Shown here: piece after piece, positions 27,472-36,993 of the stretch
Position numbering within the stretch: position 1 is the stretch's first letter
Layout: each line of letters starts with the position of its first letter
Assembly: GCF_006094275.1 (NCBI RefSeq)
Contig: NZ_CP034412.1
Span: 2,294,001-2,358,000, forward strand
Source of the DNA: Glutamicibacter creatinolyticus
GTDB taxonomy: Bacteria; Actinomycetota; Actinomycetes; Actinomycetales; Micrococcaceae
Direction: 5' to 3'
Length of the DNA stretch: 64,000 nucleotides
Notes under the pieces: generated by a model
The model's input: only the letters and a program-made list of their open reading frames with translations
Databases searched by the model: none
What the model was told of the DNA's origin: nothing
Translations under genes and position numbers: made by a program

Positions 27472-27655
27472 TTTCCCCGCTAACTTTGGTAGTTGCCGCC
27501 GGCGGCGGCAACAAGTAATTGGTTCCGGAAGCCTGTTTCAGTGGTTCCGCGCAGCCCTTGCGAGCTTTTGGGTGCACTTAAATAGACAACCAACAGTCAA
27601 GAATACGCCATGGGCGGGCGTGGCGACAAATCGATTCGGCCGCTTAAAAGTGTTA

Positions 27656-27679
27656 GATCCGGCACCTCGGTGCCGGATC
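27656..27679 (-). terminator. Terminator after map
   Basis: GATCCGGCAC and GTGCCGGATC with a CTCG loop. On the minus strand it runs into TAACACTTTTAAG, 11 bases after the map stop. Confidence 0.75.
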
Positions 27680-27689
27680 CATGCCGCGG

Positions 27690-28520
27690 TTACGGCTTGA
27701 TGGGTGAGGGGCTCACGCCGAAGGGCTCCAGCCCCGCCGCTCCCCCGTCGTGCGCGGTGAGCACCCAGATCCCGCCCAGGTGCACGGCCACGGTGTGCTC
27801 CCACTGGGAGGCGTTCTGCTTGTCGTTGGTAACCACGGTCCAGTCATCATCCAGCACCGAGGTGGCCAGCTTGCCGCGCACCAGCATCGGTTCGATGGCC
27901 AGGGCCATGCCGGGCTTGACCCGCGGGCCGCGGTGGCCGCTGTTGTAGTTCAGCACGTCCGGGGCCATGTGCATGGCCGAGCCGATGCCGTGCCCGCAGT
28001 ACTCCTCCAGGATGCCCAGGCGCGGGCCGGGCTGGGCGTGCACGTACTTTTCGATGGCCTCACCGATCTGCCCGACGAAGCGGGCCTCTGCCAGGGCGGC
28101 GATGCCGGCCCACATGGCCTGCTGGGTGATCTCGCTCAGCCGGCGGTCGGCCTCGTCCACGTCGCCCAGCAGCACGGTGCGCGCCGAGTCGGCGTGCCAG
28201 CCGTCCACGATGGCCCCGCCGTCGATCTTCAGCACATCCCCGTCCTTGAGCACGTATTCGCTGGGGAAGCCGTGGACCACCTCGTGGTTGACCGAGGCGC
28301 AGATGGTGGCCGGGAACCCGTGGTAGCCCAGGAAGTTGCTGGTGGCGCCGTGGCGTTCGAGCACCCCGGCGAAGACCGCGTCGACCTCCTTGGTGGTGAT
28401 GCCCGGCTGGGCGGCGGCGACGGCCTCATCCAGGGCCTCGGCCAGCACCAGGCCGGCTTCGCGCATCTTCAGAATCTGCGCATTGGACTTGTATTCGATT
28501 TTCGGCTGTCCGAAAGCCAC
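27690..28520 (-). CDS. map: Methionine aminopeptidase type I
   Basis: Removes initiator methionine from new proteins. 276 residues with the five metal ligands in their usual blocks: KIDGGAIVDGWHADSAR (two Asp), CGHGIGSAMHM (His), ALAIEPML (Glu) and QWEHTVAVH (Glu). The substrate His is in SVNHEVVHGFPS. There is no N-terminal SH3-binding extension, so this is the short type Ia form. It follows adk, separated by a hairpin. Confidence 0.96.
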   Translation of the reverse strand: MAFGQPKIEYKSNAQILKMREAGLVLAEALDEAVAAAQPGITTKEVDAVFAGVLERHGATSNFLGYHGFPATICASVNHEVVHGFPSEYVLKDGDVLKIDGGAIVDGWHADSARTVLLGDVDEADRRLSEITQQAMWAGIAALAEARFVGQIGEAIEKYVHAQPGPRLGILEEYCGHGIGSAMHMAPDVLNYNSGHRGPRVKPGMALAIEPMLVRGKLATSVLDDDWTVVTNDKQNASQWEHTVAVHLGGIWVLTAHDGGAAGLEPFGVSPSPIKP

Positions 28521-28581
28521 GGGTTCTCCCTTTGCTGTGTCCCAGTCCCGGTGGGCCGGGTGGGACGGTGTTCCTGAAAAT

Positions 28582-28634
28582 GGCCAAGGACCGTACCGCG
28601 CCCGCCGTTGGGCGGCTCGATACGATCCTTGGCC
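28582..28634 (-). terminator. Hairpin between adk and map
   Basis: GGCCAAGGACCGTA pairs with TACGATCCTTGGCC (one interruption) around an inner GC-rich stem-loop, just after the adk stop. No T tract. Confidence 0.5.
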
Positions 28635-28650
28635 GGTAGCGCCTTGCGTA

Positions 28651-29223
28651 CTAGGCGTTCACGTTCAAGGCGGACAGGACGCGGTCGGTGACCTCGTCGA
28701 TGGCCCCGATCCCGTCGACCTTGCGCACGATGCCGCGCTCCTCATAGCGGTCGACCACGACCTGGGTCTCCTCGTGGTAGAGGGCCAGGCGGTGGCGGAT
28801 GACCTCTTCGGTGTCATCGGCGCGGCCTTCGATCTCGGCGCGCTTGAGCAGGCGGGCAACCAGCTCGTTGTCATCGGCGGTCAGCTGCAGCACGCCGTCC
28901 AGCTTCTGCCCCTGGGCGGCCAGGATCTCATCCAGCGCGTCCACCTGGGCGCTGGTGCGCGGGTAGCCGTCCAGCAGGAAGCCGTCCTTCACGTCCTGCT
29001 GGGCCAGGCGGTCACGCACCATGTTGTTGGTGACCGAGTCCGGCACGAAGTTGCCGGCGTCAATGTACTTCTTGGCCTCCACGCCCAGCGGGGTTCCGCC
29101 CTTGACGTTGGCGCGGAAGATGTCACCGGTGGAGATCGCCACGATCTGCAGGCGCTCGGAGATCTTTTCGGCCTGAGTGCCCTTGCCGGCCCCGGGAGGT
29201 CCGATAATCAACAGTCGAGTCAT
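28651..29223 (-). CDS. adk: Adenylate kinase
   Basis: Interconverts ATP + AMP and 2 ADP. 190 residues, the short form without a zinc-binding LID insert. P-loop IIGPPGAGKGTQAEKI; NMP-binding STGDIFRANV; DGYPRTSAQV; and the short LID RAEIEGRADDTEEVIRHRL. Its ATG overlaps the secY stop by four bases, the common secY-adk-map arrangement. Confidence 0.97.
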   Translation of the reverse strand: MTRLLIIGPPGAGKGTQAEKISERLQIVAISTGDIFRANVKGGTPLGVEAKKYIDAGNFVPDSVTNNMVRDRLAQQDVKDGFLLDGYPRTSAQVDALDEILAAQGQKLDGVLQLTADDNELVARLLKRAEIEGRADDTEEVIRHRLALYHEETQVVVDRYEERGIVRKVDGIGAIDEVTDRVLSALNVNA

Positions 29224-30524
29224 CGCAAAAGTCCTTCGTAGTGTCGTTGCTGCATCTGAGCATTAATCTGCTTGACGGTCTCCAGGCCCACACCAACCAT
29301 GATGAGGATCGAGGTCCCGCCAAATGGGAAGTTTTGGTCGGCGTTGAACAAAACGAATGCGATCAATGGGATCAACGCAACGACTGCCAGGTAGAGCGAT
29401 CCGGGGAAGGTCACTCGGGAGATCACGTAGTTCAGGTAGTCCGCGGTCGGCTTGCCGGCACGGATGCCGGGGATGAACCCGCCGTACTTCTTCATGTTGT
29501 CCGCCACCTCAACCGGGTTGAAGGTGATGGCCACATAGAAGTAGGTGAAGCCAATGATCAGCAGCGTGTACACGGCCATGTACCACGGCGAGGAGGTGGC
29601 CGAGTGGGTCTGCAGCCACAGGGCCCAGTCCGGCAGGGTGCCGTCGTCACGGACGTTGAACTGCACGATCATCTGCGGCAGCGCCAGGATGGAGCTGGCG
29701 AAGATCACCGGGATCACGCCGGCCATGTTCACCTTGATCGGGATGTAGGTGGAGGTTCCTCCCACGGTGCGCCGGCCGATGGTGCGCTTGGCGTACTGCA
29801 CCGGCACACGGCGCTGGGACTGTTCCACGAACACCACCAGGGCGATGACCAGCAGGCCGATCAGCAGCACTCCGGTGAACACACCCCAACCCTGGGAGCG
29901 GCCGATGGCGCCCATGGCGGAGGGGAAGCCGGAGGCAATGGAGATGAAGATCAGGATCGACATGCCGTTGCCGATGCCGCGTTCGGTGATCAGCTCACCC
30001 ATCCACATGATCAAACCGGTGCCTGCGGTGAGCGTGATGATCATCAGCAGGATCACGATCAGGCTCTCGTCGGGCACCAGCGGCAGCTGGCAGCCCGGGA
30101 ACAGGGTGCCGGTGCGTGCCAGGGTGACCAGGGTGGTCGCCTGCAGCAGGCCCAGGGCGATGGTCAGGTAGCGGGTGTACTGGGTCATCTTGGCCTGGCC
30201 GGCCTGACCCTCCTTGTGCAGCTGTTCGAAGTGCGGGATCACCACACGCAGCAGCTGAACGATAATGGCCGCGGTGATGTACGGCATGATACCCATGGCG
30301 AAGACGGAGACCTGCAGCAGTGCTCCACCGCTGAACAGGTTCACAAACTGGTAGATGCCACCGGTGGTTTCACCCTGTGCCAGACACTGCTGAACGTTGC
30401 TGTAGTTGACTCCCGGAGCCGGGACGAACACACCCACACGGTAGATCGCAATAATACCGAGCGTGAACAGCAACTTGTTGCGCAGATCAGGCGTCCGAAA
30501 AACTCGGGCTATGGCGCTGAACAA
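29220..30524 (-). CDS. secY: Preprotein translocase subunit SecY
   Basis: Channel subunit of the SecYEG translocon with ten membrane segments. From TTG 30524, preceded by AGGAGG with a five- to six-base spacer, it has 434 residues, beginning FSAIARVFRTPDLRNKLLFT. An open frame reaches 30656 but those 44 residues do not match the family. The plug and pore-ring region follows TM1 (GVFVPAPGVNYSNV). secY has its own promoter region, since a strong terminator separates it from rplO. Confidence 0.96.
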   Translation of the reverse strand: MFSAIARVFRTPDLRNKLLFTLGIIAIYRVGVFVPAPGVNYSNVQQCLAQGETTGGIYQFVNLFSGGALLQVSVFAMGIMPYITAAIIVQLLRVVIPHFEQLHKEGQAGQAKMTQYTRYLTIALGLLQATTLVTLARTGTLFPGCQLPLVPDESLIVILLMIITLTAGTGLIMWMGELITERGIGNGMSILIFISIASGFPSAMGAIGRSQGWGVFTGVLLIGLLVIALVVFVEQSQRRVPVQYAKRTIGRRTVGGTSTYIPIKVNMAGVIPVIFASSILALPQMIVQFNVRDDGTLPDWALWLQTHSATSSPWYMAVYTLLIIGFTYFYVAITFNPVEVADNMKKYGGFIPGIRAGKPTADYLNYVISRVTFPGSLYLAVVALIPLIAFVLFNADQNFPFGGTSILIMVGVGLETVKQINAQMQQRHYEGLLR

Positions 30525-30712
30525 GCGTCCTCCTGACGTATTTGCCTGAGCCTGGTCTGCAGACTCTTGCGTTGACTTTATGAATTCTAGCGGTTCCTGG
30601 CACCGGCGCGCCAAATAGGCGGCACAGCATGGACGTAATTTCCCCCGAACTCCCACCCTAGTCCACGGTGGTGATCGGTTCCGGCGCTCAGGTCAGGTGC
30701 TGTAAATGTGGC

Positions 30713-30755
30713 AAGGCCCCGGTGAATCCGTGCAGTACGGATTCACCGGGGCCTT
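30713..30755 (-). terminator. Perfect 19-bp hairpin after rplO
   Basis: AAGGCCCCGGTGAATCCGT (30713-30731) and its exact complement at 30737-30755 with loop GCAGT. It lies 20 bases after the rplO stop and ends the spc unit before secY. A short CCACATTT tract follows on the minus strand. Confidence 0.75.
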
Positions 30756-30774
30756 ACCGTGGTTCAAACCCTGT

Positions 30775-31230
30775 TTAGAGGGTGGTCACCGAGCCGCCGG
30801 CAGCGGCGATCTTCTGTTCGGCGGATGCCGAGAAGGCGTTGGCCTTCACGTCAACCTTGACCGAGATCTCGCCGGTGCCCAGCACCTTGACCGGCTCGTT
30901 CTTGCGAACGGCGCCCTTGGCAACCAGTGCCTCGACGGTGACTTCGCCACCCTCGGGGAACAGTTCGTTGATCTTGTCCAGGTTCACAACCTGGTACTCG
31001 ACGCGGAACGGGTTCTTGAAGCCACGCAGCTTCGGCAGACGCATGTGCAGCGGCAGCTGACCGCCGGCGAAGCCTGCCTTGACCTGGTAGCGGGCCTTGG
31101 TGCCCTTGGTACCGCGGCCTGCGGTCTTACCCTTGGATGCCTCACCACGACCCACACGGGTCTTGGCGGTCTTGGCACCTTCGGCCGGACGCAGGTGGTG
31201 GACCTTGAGTGCGTTTTCCTTTTCAGCCAT
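30775..31230 (-). CDS. rplO: 50S ribosomal protein L15
   Basis: 151 residues. N-terminal [22 protein letters not shown] and [20 protein letters not shown] are diagnostic; the C-terminal domain ends [15 protein letters not shown]. Last gene of the spc unit, starting two bases after rpmD. Confidence 0.97.
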   Translation of the reverse strand: MAEKENALKVHHLRPAEGAKTAKTRVGRGEASKGKTAGRGTKGTKARYQVKAGFAGGQLPLHMRLPKLRGFKNPFRVEYQVVNLDKINELFPEGGEVTVEALVAKGAVRKNEPVKVLGTGEISVKVDVKANAFSASAEQKIAAAGGSVTTL

Positions 31231-31232
31231 GT

Positions 31233-31436
31233 TTACTTAGCCTCCTCAACCTTCACCAGGTGTGGGACCTTGTTGAGCATGCCGACGGTCACCGGGTCTG
31301 CGGTGCGGACAACGGTGTGCCCAACACGCTTCAAACCGAGTGAACGAACGGAGTCGCGGTGGCCCTGCTTAGCACCAATGACGGACTTGGTCTGGGTGAT
31401 TTCCAGCTTGGCGTCGCTTGGGACAATGTTCGCCAT
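31233..31436 (-). CDS. rpmD: 50S ribosomal protein L30
   Basis: 67 residues. [20 protein letters not shown] and [20 protein letters not shown] match the L30 core. Packed between rpsE (three bases) and rplO (two bases). Confidence 0.97.
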   Translation of the reverse strand: MANIVPSDAKLEITQTKSVIGAKQGHRDSVRSLGLKRVGHTVVRTADPVTVGMLNKVPHLVKVEEAK

Positions 31437-31439
31437 TGC

Positions 31440-32132
31440 CTATGCACCTGCCTTCTGGGTCTGGATGTGGTGGATCATTGCGGCCGGGGCAACCTCGTCC
31501 AGAGGCAGCCCACGACGGGCAGCCACAGCCTGCGGCTCTTCCAGAGCCTTCAGGGCTGCAACGGTGCCGTGCACAATGTTGATCTGGTTCTGCGAACCCA
31601 TCGACTTGGACAGCACGTCGTGGATGCCGGCGCATTCCAGCACCGCACGCACCGGACCACCGGCGATAACGCCGGTACCCGGGGAGGCCGGACGCAGCAG
31701 CACAACGCCTGCAGCGTCTTCGCCCTTGACCAGGTGCGGGATTGTGGTGCCAACGCGCGGAACGCGGAAGAAGTTCTTCTTCGCTTCCTCGACGCCCTTG
31801 GCAATGGCCGCGGGAACTTCCTTGGCCTTGCCGTAGCCGACACCTACGGTGCCGTTGCCGTCACCGACAACGACCAGTGCGGTGAAGCTGAAGCGGCGAC
31901 CACCCTTGACAACCTTCGAAACGCGGTTGATGGTGACCACACGCTCAAGGAACTTGTCCTTGTCTTCGTTGCGGTTTTCACGGTTATCGCGACCACGACC
32001 ACGGCCACCCTCATTACGACGGCCACGGCCCTCGTTGCGACGAGAGTTGTTGTTGTCGTTAGCCGCTGCAGTTTCCACTGCCTCGGTAGCTTCAGACACC
32101 TGAGTTTCCTTCTCGTTAGTTGATTCGCTCAC
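31440..32132 (-). CDS. rpsE: 30S ribosomal protein S5
   Basis: 230 residues, longer than usual because of an N-terminal extension of about 55 residues rich in Asn, Arg, Gly and Glu ([13 protein letters not shown]). The dsRBD-like core follows: [20 protein letters not shown], then [15 protein letters not shown] and [20 protein letters not shown]. Its start overlaps the rplR stop by four bases. The extension is probably disordered. Confidence 0.97.
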   Translation of the reverse strand: MSESTNEKETQVSEATEAVETAAANDNNNSRRNEGRGRRNEGGRGRGRDNRENRNEDKDKFLERVVTINRVSKVVKGGRRFSFTALVVVGDGNGTVGVGYGKAKEVPAAIAKGVEEAKKNFFRVPRVGTTIPHLVKGEDAAGVVLLRPASPGTGVIAGGPVRAVLECAGIHDVLSKSMGSQNQINIVHGTVAALKALEEPQAVAARRGLPLDEVAPAAMIHHIQTQKAGA

Positions 32133-32500
32133 AGTGCCAGCCCACCTTCACGAGCGCCGTCTGCCACGGCGGCAACGCGACCGTGGTACTTGTTTCCACC
32201 GCGGTCGAAGACAACTGCCTCGATGCCAGCAGCCTTGGCGCGCTCGGCTACGAGCTCGCCAACGCGCTTGGACTTAGCGGTCTTGTCAGCTTCCAGGGCG
32301 CGCAGGTCGGCTTCCATGGTCGAAGCGCTGGCCAGGGTGATGCCCTTCGAGTCGTCCACGATCTGTACGAAGATGTGGCGAGCCGAACGGTTGACAACCA
32401 GGCGCGGGCGGACCGAGGTGCCAACGAGGCGCTTGCGCACACGCAGGTGACGGCGGCCGCGGGCTGCGGACTTGCTCTTGCCCTTGATTCCGATAGCCAT
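32129..32500 (-). CDS. rplR: 50S ribosomal protein L18
   Basis: 123 residues; 5S rRNA binding. [20 protein letters not shown] and [15 protein letters not shown] are typical, ending [20 protein letters not shown]. Start two bases after rplF. Confidence 0.97.
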   Translation of the reverse strand: MAIGIKGKSKSAARGRRHLRVRKRLVGTSVRPRLVVNRSARHIFVQIVDDSKGITLASASTMEADLRALEADKTAKSKRVGELVAERAKAAGIEAVVFDRGGNKYHGRVAAVADGAREGGLAL

Positions 32501-32502
32501 AA

Positions 32503-33039
32503 TTACTTACCAGCCTTTCCGACCTTGCGGCGGATCTGTTCGCCGGCGTAGCGAATGCCCTTGCCCTTGTAAGGCTCGGTCTTACGCAGCTTGCGGATGT
32601 TGGCAGCAACCTCGCCGACCTGCTGCTTATCGATGCCAGCAACGGTGATCTTGTTGTTGCCCTCGACGGTCAGGGTGATGCCCGCCGGTGCCTCAACGCT
32701 GACCGGGTGCGAGTAGCCCAGAGCAAGCTCCAGGTTGGCGCCCTTGGCCTGGACACGGTAACCGGTGCCGTGGATTTCGAGCTTCTTCTCGTAACCCTGG
32801 GTGACGCCGATGATCATGTTTTCGATCAGGCTGCGGGTCAGGCCGTGCAGCGAACGCGATTCGCGCTCGTCGTTCGGGCGGCTGACGGTGAGGGTGGTTT
32901 CCTCCAGGGCGACGGTGATCGGCGCTGCAACAGTCAGCGACAGTTCACCCTTCGGGCCCTTGGCGGTGACGTCCTGTCCGTCGATCTTCAGGTCGACGCC
33001 GGCAGGAACGGTAATCGGAAGACGTCCAATACGTGACAT
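32503..33039 (-). CDS. rplF: 50S ribosomal protein L6
   Basis: 178 residues. Begins [20 protein letters not shown]; the duplicated fold includes [20 protein letters not shown] and the conserved C-terminal [19 protein letters not shown] near the factor-binding site. In the usual rpsH-rplF-rplR order. Confidence 0.97.
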   Translation of the reverse strand: MSRIGRLPITVPAGVDLKIDGQDVTAKGPKGELSLTVAAPITVALEETTLTVSRPNDERESRSLHGLTRSLIENMIIGVTQGYEKKLEIHGTGYRVQAKGANLELALGYSHPVSVEAPAGITLTVEGNNKITVAGIDKQQVGEVAANIRKLRKTEPYKGKGIRYAGEQIRRKVGKAGK

Positions 33040-33060
33040 TGTGTATTCCCTTCCTTCCCG

Positions 33061-33459
33061 TTACCAGACGTAGGCGAGGACTTCCCCACCCACGCCCTTC
33101 TTTGCAGCCTGGCGGTCAGTAAGCAGACCGGAGGAGGTGGACAGGATAGCGATGCCCAAGCCACCGAGCACGTGCGGCAGGTTGGTGGACTTTGCGTAAA
33201 CGCGCAGACCTGGCTTGGAGATGCGACGGACGCCGGCGATCGAACGCTCGCGCAGCGGACCGTACTTCAAAGTGATGGTCAGCTTCTTGCCGACTTCTGC
33301 GTCCTCTTCCTCGAAGGAGGCGATGTAGCCCTGTTCCTTGAGGATGTTGGCAATGCGAACCTTCAGCTTGCTCGACGGCATCGAAACGCTGTCGTGGTAT
33401 GCCGAGTTGGCATTGCGCAGACGAGTCAGCATATCTGCGACTGGATCTGTCATAGACAT
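33061..33459 (-). CDS. rpsH: 30S ribosomal protein S8
   Basis: 132 residues. [20 protein letters not shown] at the N-terminus and the C-terminal [20 protein letters not shown] with the signature for 16S helix 21 binding. In E. coli S8 is the spc translational repressor; whether that holds here is not shown. Confidence 0.97.
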   Translation of the reverse strand: MSMTDPVADMLTRLRNANSAYHDSVSMPSSKLKVRIANILKEQGYIASFEEEDAEVGKKLTITLKYGPLRERSIAGVRRISKPGLRVYAKSTNLPHVLGGLGIAILSTSSGLLTDRQAAKKGVGGEVLAYVW

Positions 33460-33519
33460 GTGGGCTTCAGCCCTTCCTCGTTACGGTTTCCTTTGTATCG
33501 GACCTGTAACGTAGTGAGT

Positions 33520-34089
33520 TTAGTTTTCGGTCTTGAACGGGAAGCCCAGTGCCTTGAGCAAGGCGCGGCCTTCGTCGTCATTCTTGGCGGTGGTCACCAC
33601 GGTGATGTCCATACCACGAACGCGGTCGATCTTGTCCTGATCAACTTCGTGGAACATCGACTGCTCGGTCAGGCCGAAGGTGTAGTTTCCGTTGCCGTCG
33701 AACTGGCGGTCGCTCAGTCCGCGGAAGTCGCGGATACGCGGCAGCGCCAGGGTGATCAGGCGGTCAACGAATTCCCACATGCGGTCGTTGCGCAGGGTGG
33801 CGTGGGTACCGATCGGCATGCCTTCGCGCAGCTTGAACTGAGCGATGGACTTGCGAGCACGGGTGATCACTGGCTTCTGACCGGTGATGGCCGTCAGGTC
33901 GCGTACGGCGCCTTCGATGATCTTCGAGTCCTTGGCGGCTTCGCCCACACCCATGTTCACGACGACCTTGGTCAGGGTCGGAACCTGCATGGGGTTGGAG
34001 TAGTTGAACTGCTCCTGCAGCGCCGGACGGATGTCGGCGGTGTACTTTGCCTTCAGACGTGGCTGGATCTTGGTGGCTGCTTCAGTCAT
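33520..34089 (-). CDS. rplE: 50S ribosomal protein L5
   Basis: 189 residues; binds 5S rRNA and contacts P-site t[23 protein letters not shown] and [20 protein letters not shown], with [20 protein letters not shown]. Its ATG shares one base with the rplX stop (TAATG). Confidence 0.97.
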   Translation of the reverse strand: MTEAATKIQPRLKAKYTADIRPALQEQFNYSNPMQVPTLTKVVVNMGVGEAAKDSKIIEGAVRDLTAITGQKPVITRARKSIAQFKLREGMPIGTHATLRNDRMWEFVDRLITLALPRIRDFRGLSDRQFDGNGNYTFGLTEQSMFHEVDQDKIDRVRGMDITVVTTAKNDDEGRALLKALGFPFKTEN

Positions 34090-34433
34090 TACAGATCCTT
34101 TCCGGAAGCCTTGGCGTAACGGATGCGCACAGTCTTGCTCACACCGTTCTTCTCTACGGTTTCCTCGCGGAAACCAACGCGGGTCGGCTTCTTGGTTTCA
34201 GGATCCACCACGGCAACGTTCGAAACGTGCATGGGGGCCTCGACAACCTCGATACCGCCGGTGGTCGAACCGGATTCGGTCTGACCGGCCTTGGTGTGCT
34301 TGGTGACGCGGTTAACGCCTTCCACCAGGACGCGCTGGGCGGCCGGGAAGACCTTCAGGACCTTGCCCTGCTTGCCGCGGTCGCCGCCGCTGATGACCTG
34401 AACCAGGTCGCCCTTCTTGATCTTTGCACCCAT
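34089..34433 (-). CDS. rplX: 50S ribosomal protein L24
   Basis: 114 residues with an N-terminal KOW motif ([20 protein letters not shown]) and [13 protein letters not shown]. An assembly-initiating 23S protein. Starts two bases after rplN. Confidence 0.97.
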   Translation of the reverse strand: MGAKIKKGDLVQVISGGDRGKQGKVLKVFPAAQRVLVEGVNRVTKHTKAGQTESGSTTGGIEVVEAPMHVSNVAVVDPETKKPTRVGFREETVEKNGVSKTVRIRYAKASGKDL

Positions 34434-34435
34434 GG

Positions 34436-34804
34436 TTACAGCACCTCCGGAGCCAGGGAAACGATCTTCATGAACTTCTTGTCGCGAAGCTCACGACCCA
34501 CTGGGCCGAAAATACGGGTACCGCGAGGCTCACCCTCGTTCTTCAAGATCACCGCAGCGTTCTCGTCGAACTTGATGTAGGAACCGTCAACGCGACGGAT
34601 TTCCTTCTTGGTGCGAACGATGACGGCCTTGACGACGTCACCCTTCTTCACGTTGCCGCCAGGAATTGCGTCCTTGACGGTAGCGACGATGGTGTCGCCG
34701 ATGCTTGCGTAGCGACGCTTCGAGCCGCCGAGAACACGAATGGCAAGGATTTCCTTGGCACCGGTGTTATCGGCAACCTTGAGTCGCGACTCCTGCTGAA
34801 TCAC
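34436..34804 (-). CDS. rplN: 50S ribosomal protein L14
   Basis: 122 residues. [20 protein letters not shown] and [20 protein letters not shown] are diagnostic. It is the first gene of the spc unit and would normally follow rpsQ directly; here about 5.2 kb of other genes lie between, so rplN must have its own promoter in the 418 bases upstream. Confidence 0.97.
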   Translation of the reverse strand: MIQQESRLKVADNTGAKEILAIRVLGGSKRRYASIGDTIVATVKDAIPGGNVKKGDVVKAVIVRTKKEIRRVDGSYIKFDENAAVILKNEGEPRGTRIFGPVGRELRDKKFMKIVSLAPEVL

Positions 34805-35222
34805 TTATTACTCCTGTCGTCTCGCTGGTTCTCGTGAACGAGCCTTGCGGAACGGATAATGGTCTCCCCGATACGATCGCTTACCCCCACCGGCGAGGGC
34901 GCACCGAATGCTGATCCCAAATGGCGGCAGGGCCGAGGCGTAAAATACCGGGGTCGTGCTGCGGGCGGAAACATGTTCCCACACCGCTGCAGCGTGCCGA
35001 AGGTGGATAGTCCTCGGACACAATGCGCACAAGTATCTATCCTATCCCAGATTCGCGCTGTTCCGAAATGGTGTGGTAGGGGCCGGCAACGCGTGATTCG
35101 TCACAGTACCGGCCACTGCGGGAGGGACGTCAAGGCATGGATGTGAGCACGCAGAAACGCACCGGAAGCAGTGCTGCGCGACCGGTGCGCTGGCTCGAAT
35201 AATCGCGGCATATTCAACCGGG
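34805..35222. other. Leader region of the spc unit
   Basis: No supported gene. On the minus strand it must carry the rplN promoter. A TAGGATAGATACT stretch near 35035-35047 (minus strand) offers TANNNT -10 candidates but no good -35 is evident, so I do not place a promoter. Confidence 0.5.
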
Positions 35223-35738
35223 TTACTCGGTGCCCGCCTGTTCCTGCGCCCACTGTGCCACCCGACGGTTGCTTTCCTCCTCGGTGAGGTCCTCGACCCG
35301 GCTCATCACCGACCAACGCACCCCGAACGGGTCACGGATGGAGGCATAGCGGTCCCCCGAGACGAACGTGGTGGGCGGTTCACGCAGCACCGCCCCCGCG
35401 GCGAGGGCGCGCTCGAGCACCTCATCCACATTCGGGCAGTACAAGCCCAGCGAATAGCAGGCCTCCTCCCCCGCTGGCGGTGGCACCAGACCGAACTGGG
35501 GGCTGGGAACGCCCAGCTGCAGGTGGCCTTGGCCGAAGTCCAGGTCGGCGTGGACCAGCACGCCGCCCATCTCAGTGACGTCCACCAACCGGGCGCCAAA
35601 GATCTCACGGTAGAACTCAACGGCCTCCCGGGCGTTTTCGATGGCCAGGAAGGGGGTCAGGCTGGTCGCCCCGTGGGGCGTCCCGTTGGTGGTGTGCGCT
35701 CCAGTGACCCCGCGCATCGGGGTGTTTTCTGTGCTCAT
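35223..35738 (-). CDS. VOC (glyoxalase/bleomycin resistance) family protein, PhnB-like
   Basis: 171 residues with the paired beta-alpha-beta-beta-beta fold of the vicinal oxygen chelate superfamily: LTPFLAIENAREAVEFYREIFGA, a HADLDFGQGHLQLG strand pair, and the DPFGVRWSVMSRVEDLT ending typical of PhnB/YdcE-like members. The substrate cannot be told. It is divergent from an AraC-type regulator with 87 bases between starts, so that regulator is a likely controller. The start at ATG 35738 lacks a clear ribosome site. Confidence 0.85.
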   Translation of the reverse strand: MSTENTPMRGVTGAHTTNGTPHGATSLTPFLAIENAREAVEFYREIFGARLVDVTEMGGVLVHADLDFGQGHLQLGVPSPQFGLVPPPAGEEACYSLGLYCPNVDEVLERALAAGAVLREPPTTFVSGDRYASIRDPFGVRWSVMSRVEDLTEEESNRRVAQWAQEQAGTE

Positions 35739-35825
35739 GCATTCAGGTTAGGGCCCGGCCGTCGTAGGATTCTTGCAAATATGCGACATTCGCCGGGACG
35801 GCCCGAGAAGCACGTGGAGGTTCAC

Positions 35826-36626
35826 ATGGCAGGGGAAGCCGGAGACGAGCGGGGCGTGCTCTACCCTGCGTCGCTGCCCCACTTCGAACGCCACGACCCT
35901 CCGCCGTCCTTGGCCGAGACGGTCCAGTGGTTCTGGCTGGCGCGGTGGGACTTGGCCCCAAACCAGGTACGTCGCCAACAACTGCTGACCTTCCCGACGC
36001 TGAACCTGGTCGTGCAGCCCGGCTCCGTCTTGCTGAGTGGGCCCAGCACCGGCACCTCGCATCGGGACCTGGAAGGCAGGGGCTGGGTGCTGGCCGCACT
36101 GCTGCAGCCGGCGGCCGCCGAACAGCTGGGTGTGAACCCTGCCGCGCTGGCGGGTCGGGAACTCCCCTTCCCACAGCCCGCACTGCAGGGCCGGGTTGAA
36201 GCCCTGATGGCTCACGCCGTTCCAGCGTCTGACGCTTTCGAAGCCATCGAAGTGCTCGCCCGATGGCTCGCAAAGCTGCCGAAACCCAGCGACACCGGGC
36301 TGCTGACCAATCGCATGCTGCGGTTGGTTGCCACCAACCGTTCGATGACCCAGGTGTCAGACCTGGCCGATGCCCTGGATGTGGGCGTACGCAGCCTGCA
36401 GCGCCTGAGCGCCGCCCATCTCGGTGTCCCGCCTTTGCAGGTTATTCGTCGCTACCGTGTGCAGGAGGCGGCGATGCGGTTGCGGGGGGAGCCCGGGTTG
36501 TCCCTGGCCCGGTTGGCCGCCGAACTGAGCTATACGGATCAGGCCCACTTCGCCACGGACTTCCGCCGGTTCATTGGCCTTACCCCTGGAAGTTATCAAC
36601 GCCAGGCCGCTGCTTCCTCGTCGTAA
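35826..36626 (+). CDS. AraC family transcriptional regulator
   Basis: 266 residues. The C-terminal 100 carry two helix-turn-helix motifs: MTQVSDLADALDVGVRSLQR and LSLARLAAELSYTDQAHFAT, with FRRFIGLTPGSYQRQ closing the domain. The N-terminal part (LAETVQWFWLARWDL, QQLLTFPTLNLVVQPG) resembles the ligand or sensor domain common in actinobacterial AraC proteins. ATG 35826 has GGAGG five bases upstream and is preferred to ATG 35781. Divergent from the VOC gene. Confidence 0.88.
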   Translation: MAGEAGDERGVLYPASLPHFERHDPPPSLAETVQWFWLARWDLAPNQVRRQQLLTFPTLNLVVQPGSVLLSGPSTGTSHRDLEGRGWVLAALLQPAAAEQLGVNPAALAGRELPFPQPALQGRVEALMAHAVPASDAFEAIEVLARWLAKLPKPSDTGLLTNRMLRLVATNRSMTQVSDLADALDVGVRSLQRLSAAHLGVPPLQVIRRYRVQEAAMRLRGEPGLSLARLAAELSYTDQAHFATDFRRFIGLTPGSYQRQAAASSS

Positions 36627-36993
36627 TTCACCTAGCGCGTTGTTCCGCCCTCGCCTCGGTAGACCGGTGGCGTCCAGGACGTTGCTGTCGCGCTGAAGCC
36701 GGTGAACGCGTGGTTATGAAGCTTGCCTGCCCCCGTTGCTCAGTGGTTCGCGGGGCTTCCTGGGCCGGACGGCAGTACCTAATTGAACCAGCCGGTGCAC
36801 GGAAGATTCTGGAAGGGGGTGGCTCCCGGACCGCAGTTCTCCCCCGCTATATTGGCAAGCGGGGTTACTCGTTGTCCGTGTTTCAAGCGGCCTTCCGAAT
36901 CAATCCATCGGTCCGTTCTTGGACATGGACCAACTTCACTGGAATAGCGCCCTACTTCGGGTAACAAATGGCGACGTGCGGACATGTATAGGT
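36627..36993. other. Intergenic region before the ECF sigma factor
   Basis: 367 bases with no supported gene. It should hold the promoter of the sigma factor operon; I could not place -35/-10 elements with confidence. Confidence 0.45.
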
